Assembly: GCF_001039355.2 (NCBI RefSeq)
Contig: NW_019775291.1
Span: 155,143-178,676 of the forward strand
DNA from: Lingula anatina
Lineage: Eukaryota; Brachiopoda; Lingulata; Lingulida; Lingulidae
DNA: 23,534 nt
Reading direction: 5' to 3'
The notes under the pieces are model-generated. The model worked only from the letters and a program-made list of their open reading frames with translations, was not told the DNA's origin and did no database searches. Below are positions 20,701 through 23,534 of this stretch, in pieces; the stretch's first letter is position 1, and every line of letters starts with the position of its first letter. The translations under genes were made by a program, and so were the position numbers.

Positions 20701-21123
20701 TTTCTTGTTTGTTAAACAGATTGACGAATATAACCATTAGAGAAAATAGATTATCTTTTTCATAGACGTTCTCTTTTTAGCACTTCGATTGTAAGTGTAT
20801 TATCGAACTATGTCTCTTGGCGCTTATAAAGAATATGATTTGTTAAATTTACAGACCAAGTCAAGAATGAATATATTACCCTAACGGAAGAAATATTGGC
20901 CAAGCCGGATGATGAGTTCAAAACATTTTGTTCTTCTCTTGAGTGCACAGACGGTGTAACATTATCTGATATGAAGAAGATAGATACGATATGTTACGTC
21001 TCTGATCACATGAGATATTTGGGTTTGCCACTTCAAAGATTCAACGCCAATGCTAAAGGACGTATGGCCGTATTTCGTCTTGAATGGATGGGCAACTACG
21101 AAACCCCGGCTACGTCCGATTGA
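11616..21123 (+). CDS. Ankyrin-repeat and Death-domain protein (multi-exon gene)
   Basis: Proposed join: 11616-11708, 14385-14483, 15131-15319, 15640-15738, 16063-16155, 16687-16785, 17464-17562, 17960-18058, 20125-20214, 20392-20638, 20855-21123, with 17213-17263 optional. It reads open to TGA and gives about 491 residues (508 with the optional exon). Order: a capping repeat, about nine ankyrin repeats (xGRTPLHxA, GHxDIVKLLLExGADPN), a Death domain at about residues 325-402, and an unassigned tail. The start is the only ATG before repeat 1 with a strong context, ACCATGG. All junctions are phase 0 except the last (phase 1). Known: ankyrin repeats bind partners and Death domains assemble homotypic signalling complexes in apoptosis and innate immunity, in the cytosol. 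Inferred: a signalling adaptor of an expanded invertebrate family. Transcript evidence could change the use of the two broken exons. Confidence 0.85.
12031..12057. repeat. (TTA)n microsatellite in intron 1
   Basis: Nine TTA units; just downstream CCATCAAA-TGTA-TTTTGATGG forms a short hairpin. Otherwise 11709-12758 shows no feature. Confidence 0.85.
12759..13852. mobile_element. CpG- and GTAC-rich block with imperfect inverted ends
   Basis: Within AT-rich intron 1 this 1.1-kb block changes composition sharply: many CGTAC, GTGCGT, ACGCAC and ACTTG words, and at least 13 GTAC sites by eye. Its ends resemble each other in inverted orientation: 12759-12847 against 13763-13852 read backwards, best at CTCTTAAAACCGGTCGTGCG against CTCTTACAACCCGTCGTGCG, and AGCGTG near the outer edges. 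No protein-coding frame is convincing. It may be a non-autonomous DNA transposon with subterminal repeats. No target-site duplication was identified. Confidence 0.45.
13853..14384. other. Rest of intron 1
   Basis: AT-rich sequence with T-runs near 13966-13989 and the acceptor TTGATTTCACCAG before exon 2. No other feature recognised. Confidence 0.5.
14385..14483 (+). CDS. Exon 2: ankyrin repeat, 33 codons
   Basis: YGLTPLHLAAQTSNADMVKL, then FLDSGADVNAEDW: a complete canonical repeat. Acceptor TTTCACCAG, donor GTAAGA, phase 0. It is the most divergent of the array in DNA sequence (GTG AAA CTA instead of GTG AAG CTT) and its flanks do not match the tandem units downstream, so it is probably the older neighbour. 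Confidence 0.85.
14484..15130. other. Intron 2
   Basis: No exon found. A (TTTA)n tract lies at about 15017-15050. The final part (AATAAACAAATAAAATGTGA near 15073) matches the ends of introns further down, marking the start of the tandem array. Confidence 0.6.
15131..15319 (+). CDS. Exons 3 and 4 fused: truncated ankyrin repeat plus full repeat
   Basis: 15131 starts after TTGTTACCAG with TGRTPVYDAAYKGHEDMVKL. The second half of this repeat (LLExGADPNIxxE) is missing; instead about 20 bases equal to the end of an intron (GATCATTTGTTGTTTCCAG) lead into the next repeat at 15221, GGSTLLHWAEDGGHEDIVKL, ending NITNE at 15319 (donor GTTTGT). The frame stays open across the junction, giving a 63-codon exon with LIICCFQ where the loop should be. 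Alternatives: 15221-15319 used alone, or a GTAAAG donor at 15182, but that intron would be only 39 bp. Confidence 0.65.
15640..15738 (+). CDS. Exon 5: ankyrin repeat, 33 codons
   Basis: GGRTPLHEAMRQGPGDIVKL then LLEHGADPNITDE. Acceptor TATTGTTACCAG, donor GTTTGT, phase 0. The introns on both sides (15320-15639 and 15739-16062) are near copies of each other over most of their 320 bp. Confidence 0.85.
16063..16155 (+). CDS. Exon 6: ankyrin repeat short by two codons
   Basis: WGRTPLHEAVGHGDIVKLLL then EHGADPNIKHM. Only 31 codons: two residues are missing in the turn between the two helices compared with exon 5. Phase 0; acceptor TTGTTACCAG, donor GTTTGT. Confidence 0.8.
16687..16785 (+). CDS. 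Exon 7: ankyrin repeat, 33 codons
   Basis: GGRTPLHHAAHGGCKDIVKL then LLERGADPNITDK. Acceptor TTGTTACCAG, donor GTATAT, phase 0. Almost identical to exon 10. Confidence 0.85.
17213..17275 (+). pseudogene. Exon 8: half ankyrin repeat, broken or used as a 17-codon exon
   Basis: After ATTGTTACCAG the frame reads DGRTALHRAAFRGHEDNVKL, H, then two TAA stops at 17276. From about 17270 the sequence is a copy of intron 6 (from about 16484, GCATTAATAAATTTCG) down to the next acceptor at 17463, so the second half of the exon was deleted. GTAAAG at 17264 falls exactly between codons 17 and 18; splicing there would give a 51-nt, phase-0 exon and a 200-bp intron. Skipping the unit also keeps frame. Confidence 0.7.
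17464..17562 (+). CDS. Exon 9: ankyrin repeat, 33 codons
   Basis: DGETPLYKAVYKGHEGIVKL then LLEHRADPNITDK. Acceptor TTGTTACCAG; donor GTAAGT, the best consensus donor in the array. Phase 0. GHED is changed to GHEG and HGAD to HRAD, mild departures from the repeat consensus. Confidence 0.85.
17960..18058 (+). CDS. Exon 10: ankyrin repeat, 33 codons
   Basis: Same protein sequence as exon 7; the 99 bases differ at two silent positions (GCA/GCG and CCT/CCA). The first 55 or so bases of the following intron are also identical to those after exon 7. Acceptor TTGTTACCAG, donor GTATAT, phase 0. Confidence 0.85.
18236..19896 (+). mobile_element. Second Tc1-like transposon, 1661 bp, in intron 10
   Basis: Perfect 28-bp inverted ends (18236-18263 and 19869-19896, beginning CAGACTTGACATTTAATATG) flanked by TA at 18234-18235 and 19897-19898. 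A transposase remnant lies inside in the same direction as the host gene. Its ends and protein differ from the element at 6305-7656, so it is another lineage. Confidence 0.92.
18540..19572 (+). pseudogene. Tc1-like transposase, heavily decayed
   Basis: Recognisable pieces in more than one frame: EVRFHLYRSTSQNRVYRHPE and IGAKTPMVVIDENLNQ (18998-19207), where Tc1 proteins have the first catalytic block; then HRALLIAVYLQNQGNKQLPW, SSKSPYLNHIDNMW and LTDAWNVIPD (19229-19498) and LRALVAARRSQA at the end. The catalytic residues are gone: the FSDESRF block reads FFIEVRF, the QDNAxPH block has lost its D, and the final E is D in HIDNMW. Upstream, LYKFVNLWQNGAKRAG (about 18577-18625) may be the helix-turn-helix remnant. 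Several stops interrupt it. Non-functional. Confidence 0.8.
20125..20214 (+). CDS. Exon 11: last, C-capping ankyrin repeat
   Basis: DKLKPYDLAVKRNHEYIKIM then LQRFSSPSIQ, 30 codons. TPLHLA is replaced by KPYDLAV, and the GADPN loop is absent, as expected for a capping repeat. Acceptor TTGATTTGTAG, donor GTTAGT, phase 0. The base sequence does not match the amplified exons. Confidence 0.8.
20392..20638 (+). CDS. Exon 12: Death domain
   Basis: Starts after GGTCATTTCAG with THLLQKVITAISEQVYVGDI and continues through RFLARKQLGI, KLENIRRQNP, EEAFQILWEWMKTKTG and LFKALKDQQLNECL. The pattern (hydrophobic helix, LA-LG, I...NP, the W within the fourth helix, L..AL) is that of a Death domain of about 80 residues. 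An upstream AG at 20361-20362 with a better pyrimidine tract would put the frame into an early stop, so 20392 is preferred. Donor GTTAGT at 20639 leaves phase 1. Confidence 0.85.
20855..21123 (+). CDS. Exon 13: C-terminal tail and stop
   Basis: The split codon G/AC joins exon 12 to QVKNEYITLTEEILAKPDDE, with acceptor TTAAATTTACAG. About 89 residues follow to TGA at 21121-21123. The tail includes SDMKKIDTICYVSDHMRYLG and RMAVFRLEWMGNYETPATSD. I recognise no domain; it is mixed charged and hydrophobic, with three cysteines, and no membrane segment. It is an open frame over the whole exon, which supports it being coding. Confidence 0.75.
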
Positions 21124-22058
21124 ACGGTTGAGCAACAGGGCTGTGTCCAGTTGACCTTGTTCTTTTGAAGTGACGAAGGGTCAGCAAGTCATCGGCGTAT
21201 TGATTTTAAGATGATAGTGATGAATTTTTATTTCTACAGTGACTGTGTTGAACTATTACTGCTATGATGACTGTGTTGAATTAATGGGCTGTTTAGTACG
21301 TGCCACTGTATGACAACAATGCAATTAACACAAAGCTTTTCATGTCTTTGCAGATTAAGGATTATATATTACAGTTTAATTATATTTAGCTGAGAGCTCT
21401 GTGTTGCTTTTGTGAATTTTGGTAAGAACTAATGAATTAATGTATTCTAGATACAAATACCCAGGTATATCCTTTTAGGACTGTGCTTCTTTTATTGCGG
21501 GAAGGGGTGATTTCAGTTACTTTTACTCTAACTTCGTTTTTCCTTTGCTTGGTATTTGTTGCTTGGTTATTTTTAATTGCACACATGCTACTGAAAACAT
21601 ATCCAGGTGCCTGTATTTGTGCACTAATGTTGGGTAAGGGTATCAATATTATCGTGCACTGTGATAATGTTATTTCAGTCGTAAATGAAATCGTAAATCA
21701 ACACATGCCATAGTGATGGCTTTAGTCCAGCTAAAAATACCAACATGTTTCATGGTTATTTTGGCACAAGGCGATATGGCATACATGTCATGGCGGCAGT
21801 GTCATCTACAAGTCACATTTTCTCGACCGTAGTTTTATCATACCAATATTGCAACATCTGTTGCTTTATAACAACTGAATACAACGTTACCAGTTTTTGA
21901 TGTTTTGGTCATACATTTTTGAAACCATTCGACTCATTGCTAACGTGAATTGTTTTATGCACAATTCTGTTCATTTGTAATGGGAACATGTATGTCCCTT
22001 TGATTTATGTACAATATTAAGTACAAATTATGTATGTATTTTAGTTGTCCTGATTAAA
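21124..22058 (+). other. Probable 3' UTR
   Basis: AT-rich sequence after the stop codon. ATTAAA at 22053-22058 is a possible poly(A) signal, followed by a T- and GT-rich stretch (ATTTTATTTG); AATAAA at 22890-22895 is an alternative that would give a UTR of about 1.8 kb. A 76-codon hydrophobic frame at 21483-21713 is not called because it overlaps a non-coding duplication. Confidence 0.4.
21598..21920. repeat. Diverged tandem duplication, unit 1
   Basis: Matches 22242-22540 in the same direction: ATCCAGG, GCACTGTG-AATG-TATTT-AG, AGCTAAA-ATAC, ATCTACAAGTC, ATATTGCA and ACCAGTT-TTGAT occur in the same order in both, with many substitutions. Confidence 0.7.
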
Positions 22059-22241
22059 CTGAGTGTTCAGATTTTATTTGTACTCATTATACATATATCA
22101 TCTGTGTAGATGTGATGCTTCTCTAAAATAATATGTGGATGGTTGTGATTTCAGTTTATCGTAAGCTAGGTTTCTTTTCTATATCTTGTGCAAGTTGCTT
22201 GTTAAATGAAGTTGCCTACATGTAGTTTTAAATGTTAACGT

Positions 22242-22540
22242 ATCCAGGAGCTTGTTAATGCACTTGTATTGGATTAGTGTGCAAATATATATATCACGCA
22301 CTGTGGCAATGCTATTTTAGACATGAGTGAGATTAGCCGTGTATTTCACAGTGGATTTAATCAAGCTAAACATACTTACCTGTTTGTCGGGTCACATAGA
22401 TGTTATGGTAACTGTGTTATCTACAAGTCGCTTTTCTCTTTGGTAGTATCGAAGTGCAAATATTGCATTATCTGGTCTAAAATGACAACTGCAGACAATA
22501 CCACTGGTACCAGTTATTGATATTCTGATCAGCATGTAGC
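22242..22540. repeat. Diverged tandem duplication, unit 2
   Basis: Second copy of 21598-21920, offset by about 645 bp. Frames differ between the copies, so it is not conserved protein. Confidence 0.7.
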
Positions 22541-22576
22541 CCTTTATGATATGCCAGTAAGAAGTCAACCAAAATC

Positions 22577-22578
<2 letters not shown>

Positions 22579-22646
<68 letters not shown>
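22579..22646. repeat. (TA)34 microsatellite
   Basis: Sixty-eight bases of uninterrupted TA. Confidence 0.97.
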
Positions 22647-22649
<3 letters not shown>

Positions 22650-22889
22650 AATGAAATAAGGAGAAAAAATTGATTTTGTGTGTCATTTTCCACTTCAAAT
22701 CAAAGTACTTTACATACCAGGGCATATATCCTTAAGAACATCTGTGTGTAAGTACTAACTAAGAGATCATAAGAAGAAAGGATAAGTTTTAAAAATGTAA
22801 AACAAATTGACAGAAAAAAGTTGCTTCCTTTGTTTACGCGCTCGCTTGATTCATGTGTTTACTTTTCCAAATGTACTGTCTTTCTATGC

Positions 22890-22895
22890 AATAAA
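22890..22895 (+). promoter_or_regulatory. Candidate poly(A) signal AATAAA
   Basis: Canonical hexamer downstream of the ankyrin-Death gene. Used only if the 3' UTR extends through the TA tract; the ATTAAA at 22053 is nearer. Confidence 0.3.
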
Positions 22896-22899
22896 GTCT

Positions 22900-23389
22900 G
22901 ATTTTGTAATTCTACTGACCATACATGTAGTCAGTTTTTTCATCGGGAGACTTATTCAATGGTTCTTTAATGTTTACCGGAGTTGGCACACATCAAGAAT
23001 TATAGATTTACATGTCATTTGTGGTATAGAACCGATGACGAAAAGGGTTCAGTAACAAAACATAATCATACATACACCAGTGTGTGTAAGTTTATGCAAA
23101 AATAATATAATAAATGCAAAAATAAAATAAATAATTGTTCTCCCTCGTTTCCGGGACAACTAACTATGAGAGAAATGTCTGTCACAGTCTTTGTGTGCAC
23201 ATATGGTACTTTTTAAAGAAGGAAGGGCGAAAAAAATATTTGAGAAGGAATCTGTACACTAAAAACGCTTACGCACACAACCCAAGCTTACACCTCGAGA
23301 ACTCGCGCCAGAATGGAGAAAGGATGAGATCACCCAATGGGCCCAACCTCAAAGATGTGGCGACGGACTGATCAAGATAATTTTACTTC
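22900..23389. other. Unassigned 3' flank
   Basis: No gene called. The stretch 23265-23380 reads RELAPEWRKDEITQWAQPQR in one frame, faintly like the end of a non-LTR retrotransposon reverse transcriptase, and it is followed by simple repeats, but this is too little to annotate. Confidence 0.35.
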
Positions 23390-23408
23390 ATTTATTTATT
23401 TATTTATT

Positions 23409-23464
<56 letters not shown>
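23390..23464. repeat. (TTTA)n followed by (TTA)n microsatellite
   Basis: About seven TTTA units passing into about fifteen TTA units. Confidence 0.95.
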
Positions 23465-23534
23465 GCTCTCTTGGTTGTTTTCATGTTGCTGTATACATTG
23501 ATACTCTTTGGCCTATTAAAAGGCATTCAGATTT

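Noticed and set aside
21483-21713. A 76-codon hydrophobic frame that looks like a membrane protein
   Set aside because: It lies across a non-coding duplicated unit; the second copy does not keep the frame.
23265-23464. End of a non-LTR retrotransposon with a simple-repeat tail
   Set aside because: Only a short stretch (PEWRKDEITQW) is suggestive; no reverse-transcriptase motif is in the window.

Overview
The window looks like AT-rich nuclear DNA from a marine invertebrate animal. It has short phase-0 exons with GT-AG introns, long introns full of repeats, Tc1-like transposons, and a very high density of the palindrome TACATGTA, which to my knowledge is common in bivalves, amphioxus and similar genomes. 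The species cannot be fixed from the sequence alone; no bacterial-style operon, ribosome-binding site or CRISPR is present.

Layout. (1) 84-530, minus strand: probable last exon of a SOCS-box protein (clear elongin-BC box). (2) 550-3880: no convincing gene; a 26-bp perfect palindrome, a three-copy 49-bp minisatellite and several dispersed repeats, two of them carrying TGACGTCA. (3) 3885-9113: a giant inverted repeat, arms about 1.35-1.56 kb, each arm built of about 350-bp subrepeats with a GATGGCCGCC box. This is the architecture of a Foldback element. Its spacer holds a 203-bp MITE (5954-6156) and a Tc1-like transposon (6305-7656, minus-strand transposase, broken). (4) 9114-11570: simple, tandem and GC-rich repeats, no gene. 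(5) 11616-21123, plus strand: the main gene, encoding N-terminal ankyrin repeats, a Death domain and a tail of about 90 residues. (6) 21124-23534: 3' UTR or flank with a diverged tandem duplication, a (TA)34 tract and a TTTA/TTA tract.

The ankyrin-Death gene is the centre of interest. Almost every ankyrin repeat is one 99-nt (33-codon), phase-0 exon, so exons can be gained, lost or skipped without changing frame. The exon-plus-intron unit has been amplified in tandem: two introns are near copies, and two exons differ only at two silent sites. Two units have lost the second half of their exon by deletion. One (15131-15319) still reads through a relict intron end in frame. The other (17213-17275) runs into stops, but carries a GTAAAG that could act as a new donor and make a 17-codon half-repeat exon. 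The same GTAAAG sits at the same codon in both broken units. Predicted protein is about 491 residues (508 with the half exon). By family, ankyrin-Death proteins are intracellular signalling or apoptosis/immunity adaptors; that role is inferred.

Intron 1 holds an unusual 1.1-kb CpG- and GTAC-rich block with imperfect inverted ends, and intron 10 holds a second, older Tc1-like element whose transposase is dead but whose 28-bp terminal repeats are identical.
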